Assembly (NCBI RefSeq): GCF_040566555.1
Contig: NZ_JBEWYP010000001.1
Location: 744,001-808,000, forward strand
DNA from: Sediminicola sp040566555
GTDB lineage: Bacteria; Bacteroidota; Bacteroidia; Flavobacteriales; Flavobacteriaceae
DNA: 64,000 nt
Direction of reading: 5' to 3'
The position numbers were made by a program, and so were the translations under genes. The stretch's first letter is position 1. Each line of letters begins with the position of its first letter. The notes below the pieces were generated by a model that was not told where the DNA came from, ran no database searches, and was given only the letters and a program-made list of their open reading frames with translations. Shown piece after piece: positions 34,021 through 43,503 of the stretch.

Positions 34021-35477
34021 TTACTGGCTTCCTTCACTTGTATCTTTGCATTTTTCAATCTCAATTTTAACCAATCGTTTAGTTTTTTAGTATCGGATGC
34101 AACTTGGGAAGATTTGGTTCCCTCTTTCCACTTTACCTCAAATATTGGAATGGTATCCACTTTATTAAAATCAGTACTAATGGTATAACTGAACCCCATA
34201 CTGGATAAATTTTCATAATTGGTCTTTGCCTCGGCGCTTATCTCCTGAAAGGGTATCTGTTGCGAGGCAAGCTTACTGACCTTCATTAGTTCACCTTCCA
34301 ACACCTTTATTTGTTCGTCCTTATTTAGCAATTCGTTTTTCTTGGACTCATAAAGCTCACTGATGTACTTCATTTGGTCTTGCACCTCATTGTTCCCCTG
34401 AACCACTTTAAGCTCGGTATTCTTTAACTTGGGATAATCCTTCATTTGAGCTGCCCAAGTGGCTATTACGTTGTCCGGTACAGTCTCATTCCCCATAAAA
34501 ACCAGCTCAATTTTAGGATCTTGGCCCTTATCATATTCCATAGTGGTCAGGTTGTCCAAAAACCTTCCCTCTCCCTGAAATTTGTAGGGAGCAATCTTTT
34601 CAGCAATAAACTGGCCGGCGTCCTTTCTGAACAATGACTTTTGCAGGGCATTGTAGAAGGTGAAACTTGCGGGAATCATTACCAGGATCGCCACAACAGA
34701 GGCTATTCTTGCTATTAATCTTCTTCTTTGTGAGTTTACATAACGCACCATGGGAAATCGCAACAAACGAATGACCAAAAACGTGGCAAGTCCAATAAAA
34801 ATGGTATTGATCGTAAACAGGTACATAGCACCATAGGCATAGGAAAAATTACCAATGGCCAGGCCAAACCCAACAGTACAAAGTGGCGGCATCAGAGCGG
34901 TAGCAATGGCCACCCCAAATATCACACTGGCAATAGTCCCTTTTTTAGCCCTGGCAATTACTAGGGCCAGTCCACCAAAAAAGGCTATCAACACATCTCT
35001 TATATCTGGCTCGGTACGAGCCAAAAGCTCCGAGGACTGGTCCTTTAAAGGAAAAAAATAGAAAAATAGGAAGGCCGTAATTACACTGAGCACCACCATT
35101 ACCCCAAAATTCTTTAAAGACCTCCTAAGGGTATCTATATCATTGATAGCCAGTGACAGCCCCATCCCCAAGATAGGACCCATCAATGGAGAAATTAACA
35201 TGGCTCCAATGACCACCGCTGTGGAATTGGCATTTAAACCTACAGAGGCTATAAAAATAGAACATATCAAAATCCAAGACGTATGCCCCTTAAAGGGAAT
35301 ATCAGCGATTATGGATTCTTTGGTGGCCTCTTGATCTGTATTGTTCCGGATATCCAAGAGCTCGGATAAAAACTTTTTAGTACTTTCCAATAAACCTTGA
35401 AAGTCCCTTTTTACCTCTTTACCACTATCGTCACCTCCAGTTGGAGTGATATTGTCTTGATTTAAGTTTTCGCTCAT
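34017..35477 (-). CDS. DUF389 domain membrane protein
   Basis: 486 residues. It starts with a soluble acidic N-terminus (about 1-65), then six or so hydrophobic segments in residues 70-270, including the DUF389 signature AVVIGAMLISPLMGPILGMGLSLA and ALMPPLCTVGFGLA. A soluble, Lys/Glu-rich C-terminal domain (about 290-486) with coiled-coil character follows (LYESKKNELLNKDEQIKVLEGEL). Function unknown. It is the last gene of a minus-strand unit beginning with the M28 peptidase. Confidence 0.88.
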   Translation of the reverse strand: MSENLNQDNITPTGGDDSGKEVKRDFQGLLESTKKFLSELLDIRNNTDQEATKESIIADIPFKGHTSWILICSIFIASVGLNANSTAVVIGAMLISPLMGPILGMGLSLAINDIDTLRRSLKNFGVMVVLSVITAFLFFYFFPLKDQSSELLARTEPDIRDVLIAFFGGLALVIARAKKGTIASVIFGVAIATALMPPLCTVGFGLAIGNFSYAYGAMYLFTINTIFIGLATFLVIRLLRFPMVRYVNSQRRRLIARIASVVAILVMIPASFTFYNALQKSLFRKDAGQFIAEKIAPYKFQGEGRFLDNLTTMEYDKGQDPKIELVFMGNETVPDNVIATWAAQMKDYPKLKNTELKVVQGNNEVQDQMKYISELYESKKNELLNKDEQIKVLEGELMKVSKLASQQIPFQEISAEAKTNYENLSSMGFSYTISTDFNKVDTIPIFEVKWKEGTKSSQVASDTKKLNDWLKLRLKNAKIQVKEASN

Positions 35478-35479
35478 AA

Positions 35480-36559
35480 TTAGGCATGCTGGTCGCCAAA
35501 CTTTTCTTTGACGGAATTCAATACTTTTTTAATATCCTGTTCCTTTGATTTTGGATATATCAGGAGCACTTCTTCCTTATCAACAATAATATAGTCCTTT
35601 AAGCCGTCTACAACAACAATCTTATCTTTTGGGGTACGAATCATATTGCCATTGGCATCCTCGGCTATAACCTTACTATTGACGATGGCATTGTTATTTT
35701 CATCCTTATCTAACTTATCATAAAGGGAACCCCAAGTACCTAAATCATTCCAATCAAAGGTAGCTGGCAAGACAAAAATAGATTTAGACTGTTCTAAGAT
35801 AGCATAATCTATTGAAATGTTTTCTGCCTTCGAATAATTCTCCTGAATAAAGGAACGCTCCCCTGCGGTGTTATAAATAGGCATTCCGTCTGCAAACAAT
35901 TTAAATTGGGAGGGCTGAAATGCTTTAAAAGCATTGACGATTGTGGAAACACTCCACATAAAAATACCGGCATTCCATAAGAAATTACCCTGTGCCAAAA
36001 ATTCTTTAGCAGTTTCATAATCAGGTTTTTCCCTGAATTGATCTACTTTCTTCAGCGCATCGGTGCTACCTTTCTGATACTCTATATATCCGAATCCCGT
36101 ATTTGGAAATGTTGGCTTAATACCCAAGGTGCATAGCGCATCTTCTTTTTCACATTTGTCAAAACACATCTTCACATCCTTTGCAAAGGCATCTTCATCT
36201 TCAATCCAATGGTCACTTGGTGCGACGATCATAACTGCATTGGGATTCATTTTTTGAATCTTAAGTGACGCATATAAAATACAAGGGGCGGTATTTCTCA
36301 TGGCAGGCTCAAGAACCACTTGATCTTGCTTAACCATAGGCAATTGTTCCAACACAAGGTCATTATAACGCTCATTGGTCAGGATCAATATATTTTCTGT
36401 AGGTATAAACTTGTTCAACCTTTTGAACGTTTTTTGGATAAGGGTATCCCCTGTTCCAAGCATATCATGAAATTGCTTTGGATTATCCGATGTACTGATA
36501 GGCCAAAATCTAGATCCTACGCCCCCAGCCATTAATATGGCATAATAATTCTTATTCAT
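35480..36559 (-). CDS. manC: Mannose-1-phosphate guanylyltransferase
   Basis: 359 residues from Met at 36559 (MNKNYYAILMAGGVGSRFWP); an ATG two codons upstream is possible. The nucleotidyltransferase motif AGGVGSRFWPIS, the AMRNTAPC substrate loop, VAPSDHW and the FWNAGIFMW-like FLWNAGIFM stretch mark the GMP family. It makes GDP-mannose for polysaccharide and glycoconjugate synthesis. There is no C-terminal isomerase domain. The stop is 2 bases before DUF389, and it lies 11 bases after the SprT gene. Confidence 0.95.
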   Translation of the reverse strand: MNKNYYAILMAGGVGSRFWPISTSDNPKQFHDMLGTGDTLIQKTFKRLNKFIPTENILILTNERYNDLVLEQLPMVKQDQVVLEPAMRNTAPCILYASLKIQKMNPNAVMIVAPSDHWIEDEDAFAKDVKMCFDKCEKEDALCTLGIKPTFPNTGFGYIEYQKGSTDALKKVDQFREKPDYETAKEFLAQGNFLWNAGIFMWSVSTIVNAFKAFQPSQFKLFADGMPIYNTAGERSFIQENYSKAENISIDYAILEQSKSIFVLPATFDWNDLGTWGSLYDKLDKDENNNAIVNSKVIAEDANGNMIRTPKDKIVVVDGLKDYIIVDKEEVLLIYPKSKEQDIKKVLNSVKEKFGDQHA

Positions 36560-36570
36560 GGTCAATATTT

Positions 36571-37173
36571 TTAATCTGTGATCAATTCAACCTCTGCATT
36601 GGGCTGAAATATATATACTTTCCCAGTAGCTATTTCAATACATTCGTACCGTTTCACCCTTTTGTTCCCTTTTTTAAACAGCTTGCCATTATAGATCCTA
36701 AAGACACTGCCTATTGGTAGTTCAAAAATATAGGAATTATCCTTATTTTGACTATCAAACTGCTTTAAAGCGATAGATAATTTAGCATCCGTATCACTAC
36801 TTGCTTTTGGGTTTTTAAAATGGTTCGCCAACAATGGCAGGAGTTTTGATGGAAATATCTCGGGCCTGATAAAAGGCAACATCAAATATTGGAATGTCCT
36901 TTTCCATTCTATCCCATGTGGCAATATTTGTCTTCCATATTTTTCAAATGCCACTAAATGAGCTATTTCATGAACCAAGGTTATCAAAAAACGATACTTG
37001 TTCAGGGAAGAGTTTACCGTAATATGATGCAACCCATTGGGCAATCTCCTATAATCCCCATGCCTTGTGACACGCTCATTTACAATCTTAAGATGCACCC
37101 CGTTATCCTTGATTAAAACCAAACAAGGTTCAATCGCTCTTTCAGGGAGGTATTTTTTTAAAACATCGTTCAT
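36571..37173 (-). CDS. SprT-like domain protein
   Basis: 200 residues. The metalloprotease signature HEIAH is in ITLVHEIAHLVAFEKYG (about residues 68-72), followed by the SprT-type region HGIEWKRTFQYLM, with His for the third ligand. The C-terminal half (IYNGKLFKKGNKRVKRYECIE, then GKVYIFQPNAEVE) looks like a small beta domain. SprT-like proteins of other organisms cleave DNA-protein crosslinks or act on DNA; in bacteria function is uncertain. It is directly adjacent to the SDR gene. Confidence 0.85.
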   Translation of the reverse strand: MNDVLKKYLPERAIEPCLVLIKDNGVHLKIVNERVTRHGDYRRLPNGLHHITVNSSLNKYRFLITLVHEIAHLVAFEKYGRQILPHGIEWKRTFQYLMLPFIRPEIFPSKLLPLLANHFKNPKASSDTDAKLSIALKQFDSQNKDNSYIFELPIGSVFRIYNGKLFKKGNKRVKRYECIEIATGKVYIFQPNAEVELITD

Positions 37174-37854
37174 TTAAGGGGTACTGTTAGATACCTGAAG
37201 CATTTTTCCGTTATATAATTTATGTCCTGTTAAGGCAAAATCTTTTATATATGTGGCCATTTCAAGGGCAGTCACCGGAGCTTGATAGCCGGGAAAGGCC
37301 TCTTCCAACATTTCTGTTTGTACGGCCCCCAAGGCCAACACGTTGAATGAAGGTCCATTTTCTTTAAATTCCTCGGCCCATAATTCCGTTAAGGTGATCA
37401 CAGCACCTTTACTTGAACTGTAAGCGGACAAACCAGGAAATTTTGCACTACCCTGTACCCCACCCATGGAACTAATGGTAACTACATGTCCGCCTTTGGA
37501 CATATAGGGAATGACACTCTGTGTAATATGGGCCACGCCGAAAACATTTACCCGATAGACCTCTTCAAACTCATCCATGCCGGATTCCAAAAATGGCTTG
37601 TTCAGTAATTTCCCCGCATTGTTTATAAGGACATCCACGGTGGTCCAATTTTCAGAAATATAGCCTTCCATCCTTTCAATATCTTCCTTTTTGGCGATAT
37701 CGAAGGAAAAGGCGGTAATGTTTTTATGTTCGAGTTCTTGTATGGGCTTTTCATTCCTGGAGAGCGCCAGGACCTGATGGCCTTCATTTGCAAAAAGCTG
37801 GGCCATTTCAAAACCTATGCCCCTACTGGAACCTGTGATGATAATATTTGACAT
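37174..37854 (-). CDS. Classical SDR oxidoreductase
   Basis: 226 residues with an intact SDR core: cofactor TGSSRGIGFEMA (7-18), NNAGKLLNKP, catalytic Ser in VTISSMGGVQGS, and YSSSKGAV (Tyr/Lys) in the usual position. The substrate is not deducible. It overlaps the M28 gene by 1 base and abuts the SprT gene, so it is in the same operon. In contrast to the SDR at 8651, it keeps the catalytic Tyr and Lys. Confidence 0.9.
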   Translation of the reverse strand: MSNIIITGSSRGIGFEMAQLFANEGHQVLALSRNEKPIQELEHKNITAFSFDIAKKEDIERMEGYISENWTTVDVLINNAGKLLNKPFLESGMDEFEEVYRVNVFGVAHITQSVIPYMSKGGHVVTISSMGGVQGSAKFPGLSAYSSSKGAVITLTELWAEEFKENGPSFNVLALGAVQTEMLEEAFPGYQAPVTALEMATYIKDFALTGHKLYNGKMLQVSNSTP

Positions 37855-38897
37855 TAATTGTATTTTATTTCTTTGGTAGGTGCATTGATAATATTTTCCA
37901 ATACGGGGCTCATCTTATTAACGAAGTTCGCCATATGTTCATAATCCATCAGCTCTGCCTCGTCCCCTACCTTGTGATAAAAATCAAAATTGGTAAAATC
38001 GAACGTACAATAGGTTTGTGATGGTACAGCAAATTCCTTATCAAATGGATAATTGTCCGAACGCTGGAAAAGGTTGTACTCTTTTGCTGTGGGCAGGAAC
38101 CCTACCAACTTTTCCTTGGCATACCTATTACTAATGGCCGCTAAATTCGACTTTTCATATCCGGTAACATAGACATAGTAATCCTTTTCCACTAAGGGTA
38201 CCCCGACCATTTCGAAATTCAACATGGTATAGAGATCAAGATTTTTGGACTTTAATCTTTTTGCCAGATGGGCAGACCCCAACAGTCCTTTCTCCTCCGC
38301 ACTGAACAGGGCGAAAATTATACTCCTTTTATTGTTTTTTTTGTTCCCGAAATACCGGGCAAACTCCAACACCGTTGTTGTGCCCGAAGCATTATCATTT
38401 GCACCGTTGGCTATTGCATCCCCATTCACTGGAGCAATTATACCAATGTGGTCATAATGGGCCCCGATAATCACAAATTCATTCTTAAGTTTAGGATCAG
38501 TACCCTCCAAAACCCCAACTATATTATAGGCATTGGAATCAATATTGGTAAGGGTATCCTTGTAGGCAACAAAGTAGGGCATGATATTGTTTTCTTTAAA
38601 TACACCTTCAATAAAATCTGCGGCCTTTTCTATACCCTCACTACCAGTTTCCCTGCCCTGCAATTCATCTGATGCCAAGAAATCCATTATTTCCCCGATC
38701 TTGTCCTTATCAGCAAACGCAGGGATCATTCCGCCATTGTCGGATGAACCATAAGCCTCAGCATTATCAGTAGTCTTTACAATTTTCCCTTGAACACCTG
38801 CGGGACCTCCTACAACACCTGTTTGGGTCTCCATATTTTGTGCCGAGCCACAACCTACCAATAACGCTAAAAGTGCAATCCAACTAAATTTCTTCAT
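37854..38897 (-). CDS. M28 family metallopeptidase lipoprotein
   Basis: 347 residues from Met at 38897 (MKKFSWIALLALLVGC), which has a lipobox LVGC with acylated Cys16; a start 12 codons upstream would give no signal sequence. Zinc-binding M28 motifs are IGAHYDHIG, GANDNASGTTTV, FALFSAEEKGLLGS and NFEMVG, and a late His in FYHKVGDEAEL. It is an envelope-anchored aminopeptidase or related dinuclear-zinc hydrolase. First gene of a tight minus-strand unit (SDR, SprT, manC, DUF389). Confidence 0.93.
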   Translation of the reverse strand: MKKFSWIALLALLVGCGSAQNMETQTGVVGGPAGVQGKIVKTTDNAEAYGSSDNGGMIPAFADKDKIGEIMDFLASDELQGRETGSEGIEKAADFIEGVFKENNIMPYFVAYKDTLTNIDSNAYNIVGVLEGTDPKLKNEFVIIGAHYDHIGIIAPVNGDAIANGANDNASGTTTVLEFARYFGNKKNNKRSIIFALFSAEEKGLLGSAHLAKRLKSKNLDLYTMLNFEMVGVPLVEKDYYVYVTGYEKSNLAAISNRYAKEKLVGFLPTAKEYNLFQRSDNYPFDKEFAVPSQTYCTFDFTNFDFYHKVGDEAELMDYEHMANFVNKMSPVLENIINAPTKEIKYN

Positions 38898-38921
38898 CGA
38901 TTTGATTTTGGTTTTAAAGAT

Positions 38922-38953
38922 AAAAAAAAGCACCCCAATATCATTGGGATGCT
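38922..38953 (-). terminator. Terminator after pdhC
   Basis: Stem with arms AGCACCCCAA/TTGGGATGCT (one mismatch), with the T-run on the minus-strand side, between pdhC and the M28 gene. Confidence 0.7.
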
Positions 38954-38980
38954 CTATAATATAATTTCAAACTATTGTTG

Positions 38981-40636
38981 TTATGCAAGCATGGTAACGG
39001 GGTTCTCTAAAAACGCCCTTAGTGTTTGCATAAACTGTGCTCCAGTAGCACCATCTACAGTTCTATGATCACAAGCCAAGGTAACCGTCATGGTATTACC
39101 TACCACAATTTGACCGTTTTTAACCACCGGCTTTTCAACGATTGCACCTACAGATAATATCGCAGAGTTGGGCTGGTTGATAATGGAAGTAAATTCCAAA
39201 ATTCCGAACATCCCAAGATTGGATACTGTAAACGTACTACCTTCCATTTCTGCCGGAGTCAATTTCTTGTTCCTTGCTTTTCCTGCCAAATCACGTACAG
39301 ATGCGCCAATTTGAGTTAGGCCCATTTGATCCGTAAATTTCAAAACAGGAACCACAAGTCCATCTTCAACAGCAACCGCAACTCCAACACTTATATGGTG
39401 ATTGTAACGGGTGGAATCCCCATTCCATGAAGTGTTTACTTGTGGGTGCTTCCTTAGAGCCATGGCACATGCCTTAACCACCATATCATTAAAAGACACT
39501 TTAGTATCTGGCAAGCTATTGATCTGTTCTCTTGAAGCTTTGGCATTATCCATGTCCACTTCAATAGTGAGATAGTAATGAGGGGCGCTAAATTTAGATT
39601 CTCCCAACCTTTTTGCGATTACTTTTCGCATTTGGGAATTTTTCACCTCTTCACTACTTTCCTCACCTATAGGTGCGGCAAACGTCATACTTTGTGCTTT
39701 TTCAGCAGGAGCGGCAGTTTGAGCCGGTGCTGATGCGGCAGCCTTTTGAGTTGGCTGATAGTTCTCAATATCCTTCTTCACTATCCTTCCGTGATCGCCA
39801 CTTCCGGTAACAGTTGAAAGATCGATGCCTTTTTCATCCGCTATTTTTTTCGCTAAAGGAGAAACAAAGATTCTCTTACCATCACTTGCGGCTACAGGAG
39901 CAGAGGCAGGAGTAGATTTTTCTTCGTCTTTCGCCTCGGCTTTCTTTTCAGTTTTCGCTGCGGGTGCCTTTGCACCACCAGATGAAGCTCCACTCAAAAT
40001 GCTTTCTACATCGGTGCCTTTTGGACCTATAATTGCCAAAACAGCATCAACAGGAGAAGATTCACCCTCTTTTATCCCAATATACAATAAGGTACCGGAA
40101 TAGAATGATTCAAATTCCATGGTGGCCTTATCTGTTTCGATCTCTGCAAGGATATCTCCTTCTTCAACCTCATCACCCACTTGTTTCAACCAGGAAGCAA
40201 CAGTTCCTTCTTCCATGGTATCACTTAAACGGGGCATTTTTATTATTTCAACACCCTCTGGAACTTCAGATGTTCCAGCGGTACTTTCAGAAGTTGCATC
40301 ATCAGATTCCGATGGCGCTTCCGCTTCTTCTTTTTTTGTTTCTTCTGATTCAGTTGAAGTTGCTGAGTCCCCGCTCAAGAGTCCAGAAATATCTTCTCCT
40401 TCTTCTCCAATAATTGCCAATAGGGAATCAACAGGAGCTCCATCACCTTCTTGAATGCCAATATGAAGTAACGTACCCTCGTGAAATGATTCGAACTCCA
40501 TTGTAGCCTTATCAGTCTCGATTTCGGCTAAAATATCACCTTCCTCAATTTTGTCACCTACTTTTTTAAGCCACTTAGCTACCGTACCTTCTTCCATGGT
40601 ATCGCTAAGTCTTGGCATATTAATTACTTCTGCCAT
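38981..40636 (-). CDS. pdhC: Pyruvate dehydrogenase E2, dihydrolipoamide acetyltransferase
   Basis: 551 residues with two tandem lipoyl domains: lipoyl-lysines Lys43 and Lys170, each in ETDKATMEFES. These are joined by Ser/Glu/Ala-rich linkers. A peripheral-subunit-binding domain follows at about 257-295 (IFVSPLAKKIADEKG, then GDHGRIVKKDI). The C-terminal acetyltransferase carries His524-Asp528 in DHRTVDG. It is the E2 core of the pyruvate dehydrogenase complex. The start is 4 bases after the pdhA stop. Confidence 0.95.
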   Translation of the reverse strand: MAEVINMPRLSDTMEEGTVAKWLKKVGDKIEEGDILAEIETDKATMEFESFHEGTLLHIGIQEGDGAPVDSLLAIIGEEGEDISGLLSGDSATSTESEETKKEEAEAPSESDDATSESTAGTSEVPEGVEIIKMPRLSDTMEEGTVASWLKQVGDEVEEGDILAEIETDKATMEFESFYSGTLLYIGIKEGESSPVDAVLAIIGPKGTDVESILSGASSGGAKAPAAKTEKKAEAKDEEKSTPASAPVAASDGKRIFVSPLAKKIADEKGIDLSTVTGSGDHGRIVKKDIENYQPTQKAAASAPAQTAAPAEKAQSMTFAAPIGEESSEEVKNSQMRKVIAKRLGESKFSAPHYYLTIEVDMDNAKASREQINSLPDTKVSFNDMVVKACAMALRKHPQVNTSWNGDSTRYNHHISVGVAVAVEDGLVVPVLKFTDQMGLTQIGASVRDLAGKARNKKLTPAEMEGSTFTVSNLGMFGILEFTSIINQPNSAILSVGAIVEKPVVKNGQIVVGNTMTVTLACDHRTVDGATGAQFMQTLRAFLENPVTMLA

Positions 40637-40640
40637 CTAC

Positions 40641-41639
40641 TTATAATTTATGTGGTAAAAATGGATAATCCTCTTGCTCGTATACCATGTCGTACAATTG
40701 TTGTACTGGTGGGTAATCTGATTCGTCCGCGAATTTCTCACATTCGGTAACCAAGTCCTTTACGCGCTTGTTGATTTTCTTGATCTCATCATCGGTAGCA
40801 TATTTGTTTTCCTTGATAATTTCCAGCATTTGATTGATAGGATCTATTTTCTTGTATTCCTCAACCTCATCTTTCGTTCTGTAATGTTGCGCGTCTGACA
40901 TAGAGTGACCTCTATATCTATATGTTTTCATCTCTAAAAATGTTGGTCCACCACCACTTCTGGCTCTTTCCACCGCTTTGCTAACTTCCTTGGCCACTGT
41001 TTCCGGATCCATACCGTCCACTGGTCCACAAGGCATTTCGTAGCCTAAGCCCAATTTCCAAATATCAGTTGAAAAAGATGTTCTGGCCACAGAGGTACCC
41101 ATAGCGTAACCATTATTTTCACAGATAAAAACAACTGGAAGTTTCCAAAGCATTGCCAAGTTGAAACTTTCGTGAAGTGATCCTTGTCTAACAGCACCAT
41201 CACCCATATAACAAAGGGTTACCGCTTCTCTTTTAAAATATTTGTCGGCAAAAGCCATACCAGCTCCCAAAGGAATTTGGCCCCCTACAATTCCGTGACC
41301 TCCGTAAAATCCTTTTTCCTTTGAAAAGATATGCATGGAACCTCCCATTCCCTTGGAGGTACCTGTAACCTTACCATACAACTCTGCCATTACCCTTCTT
41401 GGATCTACGCCCATTCCGATAGGCTGCACGTGATTACGATAGGCTGTGATCATCTTATCCTTAGATAGGTCCATAGCATGCAAAGAGCCTGCTAAAACTG
41501 CCTCTTGCCCATTATACAAGTGCAAAAAGCCTCTTACTTTCTGTTGAATATAGACTGCGGCTAGTTTATCCTCAAATTTTCTCCAGAACAACATGTCCTC
41601 ATACCACTTAAGGTAGACCTCTTTGGTTATTTTTTTCAT
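40641..41639 (-). CDS. pdhA: Pyruvate dehydrogenase E1 component, alpha subunit
   Basis: 332 residues, normal for the alpha subunit of the two-chain E1. The thiamine-diphosphate motif spans GDG (146-148) to NN (175-176). The phosphorylation-loop-like segment YRYRGHSMSD is present. It decarboxylates pyruvate with a beta subunit that is not in this window. Co-transcribed with pdhC (4-base gap). A -7-like box lies 42 bases upstream of the start. Confidence 0.95.
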   Translation of the reverse strand: MKKITKEVYLKWYEDMLFWRKFEDKLAAVYIQQKVRGFLHLYNGQEAVLAGSLHAMDLSKDKMITAYRNHVQPIGMGVDPRRVMAELYGKVTGTSKGMGGSMHIFSKEKGFYGGHGIVGGQIPLGAGMAFADKYFKREAVTLCYMGDGAVRQGSLHESFNLAMLWKLPVVFICENNGYAMGTSVARTSFSTDIWKLGLGYEMPCGPVDGMDPETVAKEVSKAVERARSGGGPTFLEMKTYRYRGHSMSDAQHYRTKDEVEEYKKIDPINQMLEIIKENKYATDDEIKKINKRVKDLVTECEKFADESDYPPVQQLYDMVYEQEDYPFLPHKL

Positions 41640-41680
41640 TAATTCAGTATTTATTGAAGCTTATGTATCAAACAAGGAAA

Positions 41681-41688
41681 CAAAAATA
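41681..41688 (-). promoter_or_regulatory. Putative -7 box for pdhA-pdhC
   Basis: Minus-strand TATTTTTG, matching TAnnTTTG, 42 bases upstream of the pdhA start. Confidence 0.4.
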
Positions 41689-41804
41689 CACATAAATTCA
41701 ATAGAGAAAAAAAATTGAAGAAAAAGCTAGCAAGAAACCACAAAAAGGCAGAAAAATATGAAATAAGGGCTCTATCTGTAAATCCCTAAGGCTTACTAAT
41801 GAGA

Positions 41805-42290
41805 TTAACCTAAAAACGACTTCCCAAAAGCCAGTGGGAGAATATCCCCAATGGAATTACATTTAAGAACTTCACCGGTCTCCCCCATTAACATCAATTT
41901 AATAGGAGTTTCTTGCTTTTGTTCGTATTCAGATATGGCCTGTCTGCAATTACCACAAGGCGCAGCTGCCTCTTTAACCACATACTTTTCAGAAGTTGCC
42001 GTTATGGCGATTGCCTTGATGGTTACCCCAGGATATTTGGCCCCTGCGTAGAATACCGCTACCCTTTCGGCACACAGGCCGGAAGGATAGGAAGCGTTTT
42101 CTTGATTATTTCCAATTACAATTTCACCATTTTCCAATAGTACGGCGGCACCCACTAAAAAGTTGGAATACGGTGCATATGCATTTTGTCTGGAAGCAAC
42201 AGCTGCTTTCATAAGTTTTTGATCTTCTACCGACAAATCGTCGAAGTTGTCAAAAACGGTCATCTCAAAGGAAATGGTCTGTTTTCTCAA
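41805..42290 (-). CDS. cdd: Cytidine deaminase
   Basis: 161 residues of the zinc-dependent deaminase fold. Zinc and proton-shuttle residues are in CAERVAVF (Cys, Glu) and PCGNCRQAISE (two Cys). It converts (deoxy)cytidine to (deoxy)uridine in pyrimidine salvage. It is a tetrameric-type short cdd. It lies 67 bases downstream of porV on the same strand, the order usually seen around pdhA in Flavobacteria. Confidence 0.95.
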   Translation of the reverse strand: MRKQTISFEMTVFDNFDDLSVEDQKLMKAAVASRQNAYAPYSNFLVGAAVLLENGEIVIGNNQENASYPSGLCAERVAVFYAGAKYPGVTIKAIAITATSEKYVVKEAAAPCGNCRQAISEYEQKQETPIKLMLMGETGEVLKCNSIGDILPLAFGKSFLG

Positions 42291-42357
42291 GGAATATTAT
42301 TTTAACGGTTATTGTATGGTTTCAAATATACTATAACCAATAGGAAGCTTTGTTCTA

Positions 42358-43503
42358 TTAATCGTTTAAAAATTCTTCCCCTAAATTAAAGGTAAGTGAA
42401 AATCTAAGTGTATTCTCCAATGGGTTCTGCACCTTGGAAGAAGAGAACAGGTACGATAGGTCTATCTGTGTAGCCTTAAATTGGAATCCTGCTCCCAATG
42501 TAAAGAATTTTCTAGATCCCTTATCTTCGCTCTCATTAAAGTACCCGGTACGTAACATGAAGGCATTTTGGTATTTATATTCCAGACCCAAAGCCCAGGT
42601 AACTTCTTTTAATTCTTCACTAAATCCATCAGGAGCATCACCAAAAGATTCGAACACTCCGCTAAAGAATCCGATTTTTTGATACTCTTCGTTATCAGCC
42701 GAATCCACATCCCCGTCGCCATCAAAATCTCTTGGGGTTGGCACCAATAGTTTATTGAATTCTGAGGTTATTCCCAAAACATTATCTTGATCCAGTATAA
42801 AATCAAAACCGGCACCGAACTTTAAATTGGTAGGTAAGAAGTTTCCTTGTCCGCCTTCATCATATGCAATTTTACCTCCAAGATTGGACAGGTTGAAACC
42901 TGCCCTCCATCTACCGTCAAAATTATTGTATGCTATTTCCCTGGACCGATAATATCCGGCCACATCAACCGCAAAAGAACTCGCTGCCTGAGAATCTGCA
43001 CCGGCATCGTCTTGGAATTTTAAATTGGAACTAATGAACCTTCCACCTACTGCCATGGAAAAGGTCTGACTCAATTTCAAGGAATATGAACCATCCAGTG
43101 CCAATTCATTTGGTTTAGCGGTGGTCCCTGGATCATTGGCAAATTGTCTTAATTCTATTTCACCCAAAGTAAAATAGCGCAAGCTTAAAGCAAAGGCACT
43201 TCTGTCATTAAGCTTGTTATAGTACCCTGCGTTTAATAAGGCAATATCTGTAATAATACTTTCCAAATAAGGGGTGTAGCTCAAGCCTATTCCCATTTTC
43301 CGTTCCGCAAAAGCAAATTTTGCCGGGTTCCATTGCTGTGAAAAGGCATCTGTAGAAGTTGCAACACCCATGTCTCCCATACCAGCTGCCCTAGCATCTG
43401 CTGCAATAGTTAAAAAAGGAACAGCAGTTGTGATTACACGGTTTTCTTGGGCGGATAATTTACATACCAATACGAATAACGTAAGCGTCAATATTTTTTT
43501 CAT
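42358..43503 (-). CDS. porV: Type IX secretion outer-membrane protein PorV
   Basis: 381 residues with a signal peptide (MKKILTLTLFVLVCKLSA, then Q). It matches PorV/LptO of the type IX secretion system, the FadL-like barrel that carries substrates from the translocon to the attachment complex. The start VPFLTIAADARAAGMGDMGVATSTDAFSQQWNPAKFAF is diagnostic for the family. The C-terminus ends in a strand (TLRFSLTFNLGEEFLND). The usual neighbour porU is absent between porV and the divergent gldJ; see findings. Confidence 0.95.
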   Translation of the reverse strand: MKKILTLTLFVLVCKLSAQENRVITTAVPFLTIAADARAAGMGDMGVATSTDAFSQQWNPAKFAFAERKMGIGLSYTPYLESIITDIALLNAGYYNKLNDRSAFALSLRYFTLGEIELRQFANDPGTTAKPNELALDGSYSLKLSQTFSMAVGGRFISSNLKFQDDAGADSQAASSFAVDVAGYYRSREIAYNNFDGRWRAGFNLSNLGGKIAYDEGGQGNFLPTNLKFGAGFDFILDQDNVLGITSEFNKLLVPTPRDFDGDGDVDSADNEEYQKIGFFSGVFESFGDAPDGFSEELKEVTWALGLEYKYQNAFMLRTGYFNESEDKGSRKFFTLGAGFQFKATQIDLSYLFSSSKVQNPLENTLRFSLTFNLGEEFLND

